Positions 23,444-34,436 of a stretch of DNA of 64,000 nucleotides are shown piece after piece; the first letter of the stretch is position 1; each line of letters begins with the position of its first letter. This DNA is from Cinnamomum chago (taxonomy: Eukaryota > Streptophyta > Magnoliopsida > Laurales > Lauraceae): positions 4,958,001 to 5,022,000 of the forward strand of contig CP142451.1 in assembly GCA_038049695.1 (NCBI GenBank). Reading direction: 5' to 3'. A program made the translations under genes and the position numbers. The notes beneath the pieces were generated by a model, which saw only the letters and a program-made list of their open reading frames with translations, did not search any database and was not told the DNA's origin.

Positions 23444-23527
23444 TGTCAGAAGTGGGATTTGAACCCACGCTCTCTCACGAGAACCAGAACTTGAGTCTGG
23501 CGCCTTAGACCACTCGGCCATCCTGAC
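23444..23527 (-). tRNA. tRNA-Leu (CAA), copy 1
   Basis: This 84-nt gene is read on the minus strand from GTCAGGATGGCCGAGTGG. The 7-bp acceptor stem pairs GTCAGGA with TTCTGAC (one G-U pair), followed by discriminator A. The anticodon loop CTCAAGT gives anticodon CAA (plus-strand 23491-23493). The long variable arm (around CTCGTGAGAG) is the class II form expected for leucine tRNA. A box TGGCCGAGTGG and B box GGTTCAAATCC are intact. There is no intron. T-runs just downstream (TTTT then TTTTTT) would stop RNA polymerase III, and CAA lies just upstream of the first base, as in many plant tRNA genes. Confidence 0.96.
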
Positions 23528-24246
23528 TTGGTGCTTAGATTTGATAGTATTATTTATTAATCTCTATTTTGTAATACCATGGTCTCCCATCTGCAAATGC
23601 TCGTTCAAGTCGGCCTCGAGCCCAACCCTATTGAAGTGCTTGTGAATAACTCTATATAGCTTATGAGGCAAAGTCCAAAAACAAGGTGCGGCTGCTGCTT
23701 TTAGTGGAAAAGCACCTGGGATAAGGCGCCGGTAAATCCGATATCTTGCTTGACGTGTTTTGGTGCATCGATGGCTGGGGGCAGGAATTCTCCCCTCTTT
23801 GCTTCATTTCCATGGGCAATAACATTCATTATATGAAAAACAAAAGAGTTTTAGAAATTATAAAAAAAATAAAATATGATGTTTTTTGTATAGATTATAT
23901 TGAAATGAAGAAATATTTTAAAAATGTGATATCCTGCACATTAGAACCTGTGATTAGAAAATCATAACTCATAAAAATTAATCTTCTTATAACTTTAAAC
24001 ATCCACAATCAAACTATACTAGCAAAACATGCTTGCACTTAGAATTAGTAGTATAATTTATAATATAAAAATACAAAAAATAATATAATTTATTATAAAT
24101 TTAAAACATGATATTTCATGTATAGATGTACATTGATATGAGAGAACTAAAATATTTAAAATATGATATCTTCCTAGTGTTCTAAATTAAAAAGAAATAG
24201 TCTTTTGATTTATTGTAAGTGAAGAAATACAAAAAAATAAAACTTT

Positions 24247-24330
24247 TGTCAGAAGTGGGATTTGAACCCACGCTCTCTCACGAGAACCAGAACTTGAGTC
24301 TGGCGCCTTAGACCACTCGGCCATCCTGAC
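24247..24330 (-). tRNA. tRNA-Leu (CAA), copy 2
   Basis: This gene is identical over its 84 nt to the one at 23444-23527, with anticodon CAA at plus-strand 24294-24296. Cloverleaf pairing, long variable arm, A and B boxes and discriminator A are all intact. A T-run terminator follows and the CAA upstream motif is kept. Both genes should be functional and decode UUG. Confidence 0.96.
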
Positions 24331-24802
24331 TTGGTGCTTGGATTTAGATAGTATTATTTATCAATTTCTTTGATTTAAATTCCTTTGCTTGTATATTCAA
24401 GTCAGACTCAAGACTCGAGCCCAACTTGAATTGCATGTGAATAGGCCTATATAGATTATAAGGCAACCAAATCCCAAAACAAGGTGACTAAGGGGGTGTT
24501 GCTTTCGGTGGAAAAGCACCCATCATAAGGCGCCGGAAAATCCAATGCCTTGCTTAACGTGTTTTGGTGCAACAATGGTTTGGGTCGGGAATTCGCCCGT
24601 TTTTTGCTTCATTTCCGTGGGAGAGAAGATCCAGAAGTCCTCACTAGGGTAGTAGGAGAACGGATCCTATTATGTGGCCCGCACCAAACACACTCTAATG
24701 TCCACTCCATGTCAAAACACAATGAATGAAGAGAGAGACTAGTAGATATTAAGGAATGAACACCATTTTGCCCACGAATCCATCCCTATGTGGGTAGGTT
24801 TA

Positions 24803-25187
24803 GGGCATGTTTATTAATTAGGAGTTTTTACACGAATTTGCCATGTTGAGAAATTTTGGACATAATGTGACATTTTCTCTCATTGCATTTGTAAATGTCA
24901 TGTTTTTTTAAGAAGTATTTCAAAATTCAACTCACCTAAAAGGTCTCAAATGACCTTTAAAAAATCAAGAATTTCAAATCCTTTGCATTTTTGTGGAATT
25001 TTTGGCTGCTCAAGTATAGGTATAGGAGAGCATCCAGGAATTTCACCAAAATGTAAAGAGAGTGGAATTTATGGATTTCCAAATATCATTTGAGACATTT
25101 CATGTAGCTGAAATTCCCAAATGCTATGCAAGAAACATGAGATTTGCAAATACTAGGTGTCCAAAAAACCCCAAAAGAAATAGGCCC
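24803..25187. mobile_element. Tourist-like MITE with TTA duplication
   Basis: The left end starts GGGCATGTTTATTAATTAGG and the right end closes GAAATAGGCCC. TTA flanks both (24800-24802 and 25188-25190). GGGC-type ends with a TTA duplication indicate PIF/Harbinger. The inverted repeats are imperfect. The 385-bp element is non-coding. Confidence 0.6.
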
Positions 25188-25395
25188 TTAACCTTCCCTT
25201 GTAGGCGCTAAGCTAAGGGAGGAAAAAAATAGATTTTATTTACATCACACTATAATTAGTTATGCAAATGTGTCACAATTAATTTATTTTTTTTACTGGT
25301 GTTGATGTTAAAAAATAAAAGATAAAAAACAATATAAAAATTTAATGAAATAAGAAGTCATTTGGTTCAAGATTCAGTTTCTCAATATGTAGAAA

Positions 25396-25770
25396 TAGGG
25401 TTGTAAACGGGTCGGTTTCGATTCGGGTCCACCATGGACCTGGAACTATTAAGGAGAAGGTGGAACTAGACCCGGAACTGTTTCGGAACCGGTTTCTTGG
25501 CTCCGGAACCGGCATCAGAAACATATATGGGATGGGTCTGGATTCTAGTCCGAGTTTAGGTAGAGAATGATATTAAAAAAAAATGGTTTTTAGAAGAAAT
25601 TCTCGAAAATTAAGGTAATATATTGGGTCTCGGGTTCATGGGTCCAAGCCAATGTGGAACCGAACCCGGACCCATTTACTTATCCGGGCCTAAATAAGGA
25701 CCCATACCCAATTTTTAACAGGTCGGAACCTCCGGATAATCGGATAATCGGATACCCATTTACTTCCATA
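25396..25770. mobile_element. Small hAT element with 8-bp target duplication
   Basis: TGTAGAAA flanks the unit at 25388-25395 and 25771-25778. The left end TAGGGTTGTAAACGGGT resembles the reversed right end TATGGAAGTAAATGGGT. The interior has GGAACC/CCGGAACC words. A fragment of the same family (GGATATCCGTTTGCAACCCTAGG) ends near 32460. Confidence 0.75.
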
Positions 25771-25778
25771 TGTAGAAA

Positions 25779-27364
25779 TCTGAATTCACATAAATTTAAA
25801 CTAAATTGTCTTAATTAAATATAATTTGATCCTGTACCATTATAATTTATAATAACATTAAATATTTTAGATATAAAACTTGTGTCCATTTTTAAATTAA
25901 AAAGAATTGTTGAGCAATCCACAAATATAAGTTCTCATCTCATCTTACCTCAAGTAAATCAGGACCATTGACATGAAACAAAGGGCACCCATCCATCACC
26001 AAATGCCAATTACTATCTAATCAATCCTTCCTCCCATCAAACTCATGTGTGCCATCGTGTAAGGGATGGGCATGGACCATTTGAATATGGCACCAATGGA
26101 TTAAACATCAAGATCATTAGTAAATATGGACAACATCAAAGCTGATGGGATTTTGAAACTAAGACTACTAATTCACAGCCGTTTGATTGCAGGTTTGGTC
26201 CATCTGAAAGTGGGCCTCACCGAAATCAAAACATTGCTATTTTGAATGTGATGATGCCCATGAAAATAAATGTGGGATCATAAGTGTGGGCCCACTTGAG
26301 ATGCAAGAAAAAAAGTGGGGTACGAGATCATAAGCCTCGTTCTGTAGATCCTAAACGGATTGAGTGGATAACTGTTCGATTTGGCCAAGCGTTCCGTCCG
26401 AGTCAACACAGGCTCCACACGTGTCTCAGCCCTCGCACTAGGCTAGTTGACTCGGATCAGAACTCATCCTTTCGGACGCTGCATCTCTGCGGAAGTGGGC
26501 CCGGGGACTTTCCTCGGTTTCGGGTCATCAAGGGCCCATTACCGAACCACTCGTCTCGTACGATAGTAGGTCTCACGAAGAGCCATTTAAAGGTACTCGG
26601 TGGGAATTCAGAGAAGCGATGTGGGACTTTTAATGTTCCGACACTATTCATCCATCATGGTAGTAGTACGGTCGCAAATGGAACGGTTCCAAACCAGAGT
26701 GAATCCGGATCCGGACCCATTTCTAAATAATGGTTCAGGTTTCGAATTCGGTTCCGACTCAAAACCTGTTTTATTGGTTCCGGACATGCTTTCAATAGGA
26801 AAACCCAGATCTGATTTTGGAACCGAATCCACCTAGAGGACCGGAATGTAGTTCTAAAATCGATTTTAGTTTCTCTTTATTCTTCATTTTTCCTAAAATA
26901 AACGTATCATTAAGCTTATAACGTTACATCCAGGCTACCACCTCTAATATTATATATATAAATGACAACAAAAAAGTTGATTTTGAAATAAAATTTGCAA
27001 TATCAAATGCTCATATGCTAGGCCCCGGGTCCATGGGTTGGAACCTATATGTAGGCATGTCAAACAGGCTGGGCCGGGCCGGCCCACTAGGGAAAAACCC
27101 TAGCACGGCCCGTCATGGGCCGGGCTGGAGCAGGCCAGGCGGGCCTCTTTCATTTTTTTTTCAGTATTAAAAAAAAAAAAAAGAACACAAGCACGGCCCG
27201 CTGATCACTTTCATTTAGTGGGCTCTATTATGGATCCCACATACATATGACAATAACTAATATCAATACTTTCTAGAAGCTCAGTTATTGAAATTTGTAT
27301 GCAAATCCAATCACTCTCACATATAACATAGTCCACTCATTTATGTAACAGTAGTGCTATCTGG
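25779..27364. other. Gene-poor stretch with hAT-type fragments
   Basis: 26284-26730 has a long open frame without any family signature. 26680-26840 has GGTTCCGGAC / GGAACCG words like the hAT element at 25396. 27041-27200 carries GGCCGGGCCGGCCC words and GGCATGTCAAACAGGCTGGG, a hAT end-like fragment. No intact gene. Confidence 0.45.
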
Positions 27365-27474
27365 ACAAACTTTTTAGCCAGAATTTTGGACAACCCCTAT
27401 GATATCCCTTGAATATCCTATGATATTCAAGGGATATCATAGGGGTTGTCCAAAATTCTGGCCAAAAAGTTTGT
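27365..27474. repeat. Near-perfect palindrome, 53-bp arms
   Basis: The left arm 27365-27417 and right arm 27422-27474 are complementary with a single mismatch, separated by the 4-base loop CTAT. Beyond the arms the flanks remain weakly inverted (CTATCTGG against CTACTTGT reversed), suggesting a MITE of about 120 bp. A transcript would fold into one long hairpin. Confidence 0.93.
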
Positions 27475-27728
27475 ACAAGTAGACTTTTTGTTTATGTAAC
27501 TAATAGAAAAAAATTTTATGGTCTGTTATTGATGTTCATATAGCATTCCACCTGAACAATGGATGCACATGATGCCAATCATATGGTCATGTCCTCCTAT
27601 TGCACGGGCTTGGTAGTGAAACACTTTGATTTTCATGGTCACCTTTTCAACCTAGAAAACCTATTCAAATCTTTATAAATATTCTAATTCCACGAGCATA
27701 GTAGTTTTTCCCACTCACCTTGGACTGA

Positions 27729-30026
27729 TGTCACGACCCGGACCCTAGATCAGAGTCATTAGGTTTAACCCCCGGGTCGCGATGGTAATCATACTTACTC
27801 CCGTAAACCCGAATTAACCGAAGTTAATACGAATCTACAAGGGATCTTGCATACGTACCTGTCAATGTACAGTAGCGAAAATACATAATAATATACATTG
27901 ACAGCCATTTAACAAAATGAATCAGACTATTTACTTTGAACTGTACAATTCACTTTACATCGTTTCAGTCTTCCTATATCAACCACTGCATATTTAAAAT
28001 ACAATGCAGGGGACATCATTTCTATTACTTACAATACCAAAATGAATATATAAAATAGTTTCTAAAAAGTTTCCAAAAGATGTTGTGTTATCCTCTCTCA
28101 TATCACGTCCATTCGGCTAAACCTCCTGGAGGTAGCGAATGGGCCTCCTCCGCTGGCGGGACGGTCTCGGAGGGACCGGTACAGGCAACTGGGCCTGTAA
28201 CATCATCAGTAATACCGTGAACACGACGGTTCAGCAAGGTATACATACATTTATACATGTTCATAACTTCTAGCAATTCATTATTTAACAGTGCTAAACA
28301 GTTCCAACAAATACCATTAATAATACAATAATACTGGCAACTACACTAGCATGGGTTTCAACTCCATTCAGTTCTTCCCAAAGGAAGCATTTCATATTCA
28401 TTTAGTCATAATGTTCAATATATATTAATGGCTTTTCAGTGTATGACTTTTCAGTCAATGACCTTTCGGTCCAGTGTGGTGAGATCTCCCAGTGTCTTGA
28501 TCAGAGATCACTGGTGTCCCACGGAGCTCCGGACGCTCCCATTCTCATCTACTGCAGTAGGAATAGTCATTTCATTCAGTTCCATTCAATAATGAGTTCG
28601 GAAACCACTAGGTAGTGCCAGACCTGTTAACAATTCCTATTAATCTCAATTAAATTCTAAATTAAGCCTCTAACCAACCCTTGAGTGTAACTTTGGTTAT
28701 CAATGCAAGTATTACTTTTGATGACATTACTTAATTAATTATGCATTAGGATAACTTTAGTTAACACTTATGGAGGTTTAGACATCACTAATACGAGAAG
28801 CATTTACGACCTCATAAGCGATCTTAATTCTCTTAAAATCCAAAACTTACTGGGTCCGAGCGATTGGCCTAATTTTTCCTTACTATGACTAATTTGGTCA
28901 ACTCTAAGCTTCAACTCTTAATTCTGGAAATTCAGAGATTAAATACGCTTCCAAAGAATTCCCAGTGGTCCGGGTCGACCTGGGTCCGGTTCGACCTGGA
29001 GTTGTAAGTAACAATTCGAGGAACAGTAATTTGGTCAGGCCATTTCGGGCCTGACCCAGTGTTCCCGGTCGACCGGGCCCTGCTGGCCGGTCGACCGGCA
29101 ACACGGCAGCAACAGAACACAGGTTCTGTGCTGCAGTGCTGTGATGGGCTTTTTGCCCTGTTTCTCTCTGATACTTTCTGAACCTGATTGACAAGGTTTT
29201 ATAAAATTAACAAAAGTAATTCAAAGTGAGTAATTCACTAACTAAATCATCCATTATACTAAACACATAATCTAATTAGGGTTCCAAAAGCCATAAACCA
29301 CCCTAATCATCATCTCTTTCTATCAAAATCCATAAAACCATCTCAACAAGCATAAGCACATATACCACTTGCCTTATTTGAAGTCTATTCTTTGGCTAGT
29401 TTGGATTTGAGATAAAAATCCAATCTTTGAAGCTTGATTTTCAAGAAGAATTCCAAGAAGATGATGTAGAATAGGTGGAAGATGAACTCCTTGACTTTAA
29501 CCACCTCTAATCCACTCTTGATGAAGAAGAAAGAAGAAGAAATTGCAAGAAGGAAGAAGAAACGGATGACACAGGGAGTTGCCTAGGGTTTGAATCAAAT
29601 GAATGAAGGTCTTTTGCTTATATAAGTTGCATTTTTGCATTTAAACCCATTAATTCTCATTAATTCCATTTCAAGTCAAATGAAGTCCCATTTGATTCAT
29701 TTCTCGTCGAATCCTTTTAAGTCTTTTATGAAATTCGTCGTACTCGTCGAGATACACATGCGAGTATCAATACTTTCCGAATCCGACAAAATACGTATAA
29801 ATCCGTATTTATACAAAATCCTTTAATTTGCTCATTTGAGCTTCATTTCCCATTTAATTCTTTTCAATTCATTTCATAAGCTTAATTACTATTCCATTAA
29901 GCCTAATCTAGGCTAACTCAACTTCATTTGGTGATAAATCACCATTAAAGCATTTAAACCGGCTCAATTAGTCTTAAGTTCAATTAATTAGAGTTAATCT
30001 GGATTAACTCGGGACGGAGCCTAACA
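27729..30026. mobile_element. Solo LTR, about 2.3 kb, with 5-bp target duplication
   Basis: The unit begins TGTCACGACCCGGA and ends GGAGCCTAACA, the TG...CA ends of LTRs. ACTGA flanks it on both sides (27724-27728 and 30027-30031), the 5-bp duplication made by retroelement integrase. No gag/pol frames, primer-binding site or second LTR lie beside it, so it is best read as a solo LTR left after LTR-LTR recombination. A TATATAAG sequence (about 29618-29625) may be the promoter TATA box if the LTR reads on the plus strand. The TGTCACGACCC start is common among plant LTR elements. Confidence 0.8.
29618..29625 (+). promoter_or_regulatory. Putative TATA box within the solo LTR
   Basis: The sequence TATATAAG lies about 400 bases before the LTR 3' end, as expected for the U3/R boundary. 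This is inferred from position and motif only. Confidence 0.4.
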
Positions 30027-30440
30027 ACTGAGTAACCAAATTAAGTCAACATATTTTGAGGTGCGGGTTGGGCTTTCATCCAAGACTATATTTTTCAATT
30101 AAATATTTATGTGATAAATTCCTACGACACAATGAGAAATGGAAACATTAATTTCATTTGATTTTTGCATTCATATAAAAGAAATGGCAACATTAGTTAT
30201 CAAATACAAAAAGAAAATAAATATTTGTAGGGAGTTGAGAAAAGACAAACTTGCACATAGATTCTTTCAAATTTGGCCGGTGTTTGCAAGAAGTAAATTG
30301 CAAGTTGAATGTGTTTTTTTTTTTCTTTTTTGAAATGGACTTGATGTGGTTTTAATCATATAATCATCATCATTAAGCTGACATCTCATTTAAGGTTAGT
30401 CAAATGTTTCTTTTCTTTGAATCAAACTTAAAGTTTAATT

Positions 30441-31422
30441 TAGGGCTACACAAAAATAACCGTAACCCGCCACTCCACCAACTCCGCTCCGCCCCACTCT
30501 GTTACAAGTGGATATACGTCAAAATCGCCTCTAGGCGGGCGGGGCGGTTTCAATCCTTTCTAATGAGCGGGCGGTTACGGTTTGACATTTAAGTAGGCAG
30601 TTTCAAACAGCCCCGCCCGCTCATTTCCTACTTTTAATTTTTATAAATTTTTATTATATTTTATATTAAAAATTATAAACTGACAAGAGTTATATTATTT
30701 TACAGATAGCACTTCTACTCGTATGGGTCCCCCCACTCCTCATGATTCTTTTTCAACTCCAATACAAGTCTAGATTATATTGTATGACAGTTTGACGGCT
30801 TTACAATTTTATAACTAAACTAAACATTGGTGTTTATTATCTTTTATCAATTATTATTCTAACTATGGTTTTTTTTTTTTTTTGCAAGATTGCTTCAAAT
30901 TATATATTATGAACTTGAAGTTTAGATTTTGAATTTCTTTTAGCATATGGACATTGAATTTTGAAATTTTGAGGTTTATTTATTGAAATTTAGACATTGA
31001 ATTTTCGAATTTAGATATTTCTTTATTAGATTTTTGACTTTTGGACGTTAGATTATATAAGTAATTGTATTTTTTAATTTTGGTGATACCTTTGGACTTT
31101 AATTTTACATTCATATACTTAGTTGAAAATTTTGTTTATTATTGATTATTGACTTTTATTAAAAATCATGTTTAATTTTTATTATTTATGTTAAGTACTT
31201 TGAAACTTTAGTTACATTGTATTAAAAATAAAAAAATAAAAAAAGAAAGAGATAGGTACAAATATCAAACCGCCCAACATGCCGCCCAAGTCGCCCGCTT
31301 AAAAAAACACCTAAACAGCCTATACTTTGGGCAGTTACAGTTTCTACTTTTTATAAACCGCCATAAAACAAAACTGCCTAAACCGCCCAATAACGGCCCA
31401 AGCCGCCCGCCGTGCACCCCTA
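30441..31422. mobile_element. Non-autonomous hAT element, 982 bp, 8-bp target duplication
   Basis: GTTTAATT flanks both sides (30433-30440 and 31423-31430). The left end TAGGGCTACAC matches the reverse of the right end GTGCACCCCTA. GC-rich subterminal blocks built from CGCCC/GGGCGG words surround an AT-rich core. No transposase frame is visible. Confidence 0.85.
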
Positions 31423-31430
31423 GTTTAATT

Positions 31431-32029
31431 TGACAAGTCTTATAAGCAAACTTCTACTTTGATTTTATGCAATCTTTCTTTTGCTTAGACCTTTTAGATC
31501 AGCACATTTTAGCAAAATTGTCACATGTCCAACTATGTCAACTATGTTGGAGTGTCAATTCCAAAGAGGTCTCTTGAAGGCTCCTAATTATCTCTCCTTT
31601 GTCAATTCCTATTCCTTTAATTCAATTAACATCAATTTACCATACATCCAAACACACACGTCATGTTTGACTTACACCTTTCAGTGTAGTTGATGAGCAA
31701 TTTTGAACCATCATCCCGTTGGACGACTGCCTTTTACACAGGCAACTAAGCATAAAGTTTATGTAAAAGTCTTTATCAGATAAATATTTACCAATTAAGT
31801 TAATTTTTGTCTGATAGGTAATTCATTGTCTAAAAGCATCATTTTTTTTATGAGATATTGAGAAAAGTCTGAATTACCAAGATTGTTATATACCAGTCGG
31901 ATAACCACAGTGATCAATATCAAACAAATTCTATGATTCTATTTCTCAAAACCTAGATCTCCTTGAATTATTATCCAAATTTACATAATCAAATATCTAG
32001 ATTATTAAGAAGTTAAGGTGGGAATATGG
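31431..32029. other. Gene-free stretch
   Basis: AT-rich DNA with no recognised gene or bordered repeat. Confidence 0.4.
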
Positions 32030-32462
32030 AAATCAGATTAAGGGCTTGAAATATTCGAGGGTTAGAGTATTATAAATAATACTAAAAAAATTAGAAAAAG
32101 AATAGGAGGGTTAGAGTATTATAGACTTCATGAAATTAAAAATGACACAAAATACCCCTTATATGACCGTTTTATGGCTGTTTTGGGGGGAGGAGGTAAA
32201 ATAGACAAAAAAATTTTAAAAAAAAAACCACTTTTGGGCGGGCAGTGCCTAGCGGGCAGCCCACGTGCCAGGCGGGCTCGGGCCAACGGACCATGGGCCG
32301 TGCCGTTGACCAGGCCCGACCCATTTGACATCCCTACCTATATGGATCCGAATCTAGACAAGTTTATCAATCGGAACCTAAATTAGGTTCCAGAGCCGGT
32401 TTTTTTACGGATCGTAACTTCTTGGTAATCGAATAATTGGATATCCGTTTGCAACCCTAGGT
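32030..32462 (-). mobile_element. hAT fragments of two families
   Basis: About 32030-32336 is a minus-strand relative of the element at 6405-7109. It ends CCCATTTGACATCCCTA and shares AAAATACCCCTTATAT and the GC-rich GGCCGTGCC words. It abuts a fragment (about 32337-32460) related to the element at 25396, ending TTTGCAACCCTAGG. The left border is not resolved. Confidence 0.6.
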
Positions 32463-32565
32463 AGTACGCTACTTGGGGTGGACATTATCATCCAAGTCCT
32501 ATGTTATCTATGTCAGAGATTTTATATTTGAATTTATCTTGAACCAAATAATTTGAGATATTGTA

Positions 32566-32738
32566 TTTTTTTTCATAACGCAGCCAGGGTGTCCCAACCT
32601 TTTGGGTCAAAATAATTCCTACATGCCCATGAGAGAAAGCCGGGTAAAATCTCCCTGTGGCCCTAGCGTGGTAGTGTAATTTCGAATCCACAACCTCCGG
32701 ATTCAAACCGTGGTCTTAGACCAGAGTCACCCCTCGAT
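32566..32738 (-). mobile_element. SINE copy on the minus strand
   Basis: Read on the minus strand this matches the SINE at 14292-14465: AGGGGTGACTCTGGTCTAAG (A-box part), GGAGGTTGTGGATTCGAAATT (B-box part), the middle block ending CCCGGCTT, and an A-rich tail (plus-strand T-run 32566-32573). The flanking words TTGAGATATTGTA and TTGATATGTTGTA may be a decayed target duplication. Confidence 0.8.
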
Positions 32739-33189
32739 TTGATATGTTGTACTGTAGAATGTTGTTTTCTTAGAATTAGTATTTGAGTAATGATCCAAGT
32801 TTTAGTTTTATGTTGGGGGTTCAACTCTCTAACATAACCCTCTTCTATCTAGGCTTGCAACTAGCAGTAAAAACCGGTGAAGTTAGTAGTCATGGTAAAG
32901 ATGTTTCATTGTATACCTCTTCCACGAGATTGGATAGACACATAAGCTATGAATTCAATGAAGAAAGTTGCAGTCACTTCACCATTTCAATGCATCTAAT
33001 GATTTCCTAATGTTTTTAAGGGAAACAATGAAAGAAAAAGCCTCAAACAGGTAAATTCAACTGTTTCAAGGAGGAAAATCCTACTTTCATCACACTTTAG
33101 ACATGCAAAACAAACCTCCAAATAATCTCTGCTACATGGATGATGATTGTGATCACAAAAAACAACAATAAAATATGATCCATGTTGGA

Positions 33190-33440
33190 ATGATGTTTCT
33201 TTTTTTTTTTTTTTTTTTTTGTTTAGAGCCTTGCTTAATTCTAGAACCCACAAATCTTGAACTTTGATTAAAAACACATGTAAGTGGTAAATTTCAAAAT
33301 GCAGTGAGAATTATTAAGTGGGCCTATCACATTTTTCAAATAGTTATATATATTAAAGCAAATGGGGAGGAGGGCTATGGAGGGTGTCACCTTAGCAACC
33401 CAATAATTCTCCTTTCAAATAAATATGGAGAAAAAACATA
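33190..33440. other. Gene-free stretch
   Basis: A poly-T run (about 33200-33220) is present, with nothing else identifiable. Confidence 0.4.
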
Positions 33441-33477
33441 AAGTGCTTTAAGGTGCCATGTCATCACATGCCACTTT

Positions 33478-33805
33478 TTTTCCTCCAAAAAAGTCTCTTT
33501 ATCCTCTAAAAAAGTCTCTTTATCCATATCATCTATCTCCTAAAGTCTCTTTCCATATCATCTATCTCCTAAAGTCTCTTAATCAGTATCTCCTAAAATC
33601 TCTTTATTTTGCTACATTTATTCTCTCTCTCAACACCATCTGTCTTCCATCGTCTCGAGATTGTCATCTTTTTATTTTAATATTTGGAGCCCATATTTCA
33701 ACAATTCACACTAATAAAATTTTCACAACACCATCTATCTTCCATCTTTTCAAGACTGTCATCTTTTTACCTTTCAACAATTCACACTAATAAAATTTTC
33801 ATTAC
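33478..33805. repeat. Short tandem duplications
   Basis: 33485-33600 holds repeated AAGTCTCTTTATCC and CATATCATCTATCTCCTAAA words. 33634-33805 holds a duplication of about 100 bp: CACCATCTRTCTTCCATC, a GACTGTCATCTTTTTA-like word and CAACAATTCACACTAATAAA each occur twice in the same order. Confidence 0.8.
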
Positions 33806-34228
33806 TGGTAGACCACCTCATAGATGGGGTCGTGATAAAAATGTTTTGAGATTGGGGTTTTCTTGGTTGAATCTTATAGGCATCCTTTTTTTTAGATATG
33901 ATTATATAGACATATGACTTTAGGTTTGGCCCACCATAAATTACACTTATGTGGGCCCACATGGACTTATAATTAAGAGATATATACATTGATCCAATGT
34001 GTGCCAATTATTACTGGGATCAAATAACACTAGCCTGTGGTTTTAAAGTCTCATAATTTATGGCTTTTAAAGTTAAGATGTTTATACATTTTTTTTTAAA
34101 TCTAGAGCTAAAAAATGGTTTGATTAGTTCTAAAATGGTATTGGTGCTACTTCAAAGTGGTATAGAAGAAATTTATTCCAAGGGATTGAAATGACCATTG
34201 GTCTATGTGAAAATAAAAAAATGGTGCA

Positions 34229-34436
34229 TTTGTGCAACGAGAGGATTGCATATTTTTATGATTTTCTTTGTTAACAAGATTATGTTGTTTGGTGTGATGT
34301 ATTTTCCTTGCATAAAAGAAAAAAATGAATCATTTTTCCTTAATAGAGAGGACTTTGATTTTCTACAAAAATAAAAAATTTCATTCTTATAAAGAAATAA
34401 AAATCTGCATAAACTACAACCCTCTTGTTGCACAAA
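34229..34436. mobile_element. MITE, ACGAGAGGATT-ended family, copy B
   Basis: The left end TTTGTGCAACGAGAGGATT and right end CCCTCTTGTTGCACAAA are inverted repeats. The inner words match copy A at 10911-11142 (for example the block around ATTTTCCTTGCA and AAAAAATGAA). Confidence 0.65.

Larger units (their letters stand above)
23384..24621. repeat. Segmental duplication carrying two tRNA genes
   Basis: 23384-23816 and 24187-24621 align from TTAAAAAGAAAT through the tRNA gene to TTTGCTTCATTTCC. The tRNA bodies are identical, while the flanks have diverged (for example GGCGCCGGTAAATCC against GGCGCCGGAAAATCC). The pattern fits an old duplication with the tRNA kept by selection or gene conversion. 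The AT-rich spacer (23817-24186) has no gene. Confidence 0.88.

Noticed and set aside
26284..26730. Open frame of 148 codons on the plus strand
   Set aside because: It has no family signature, sits in GC-rich repeat DNA, and overlaps hAT-type words. It is most likely chance.
28904..29194. Open frames in GC-rich DNA near 29 kb
   Set aside because: They lie wholly within the solo LTR and have no gag, protease or other signature.
33478..33805. CRISPR-like array
   Set aside because: Repeat spacing and lengths are irregular, the repeats are tandem duplications without unique spacers, and the genome is a plant.
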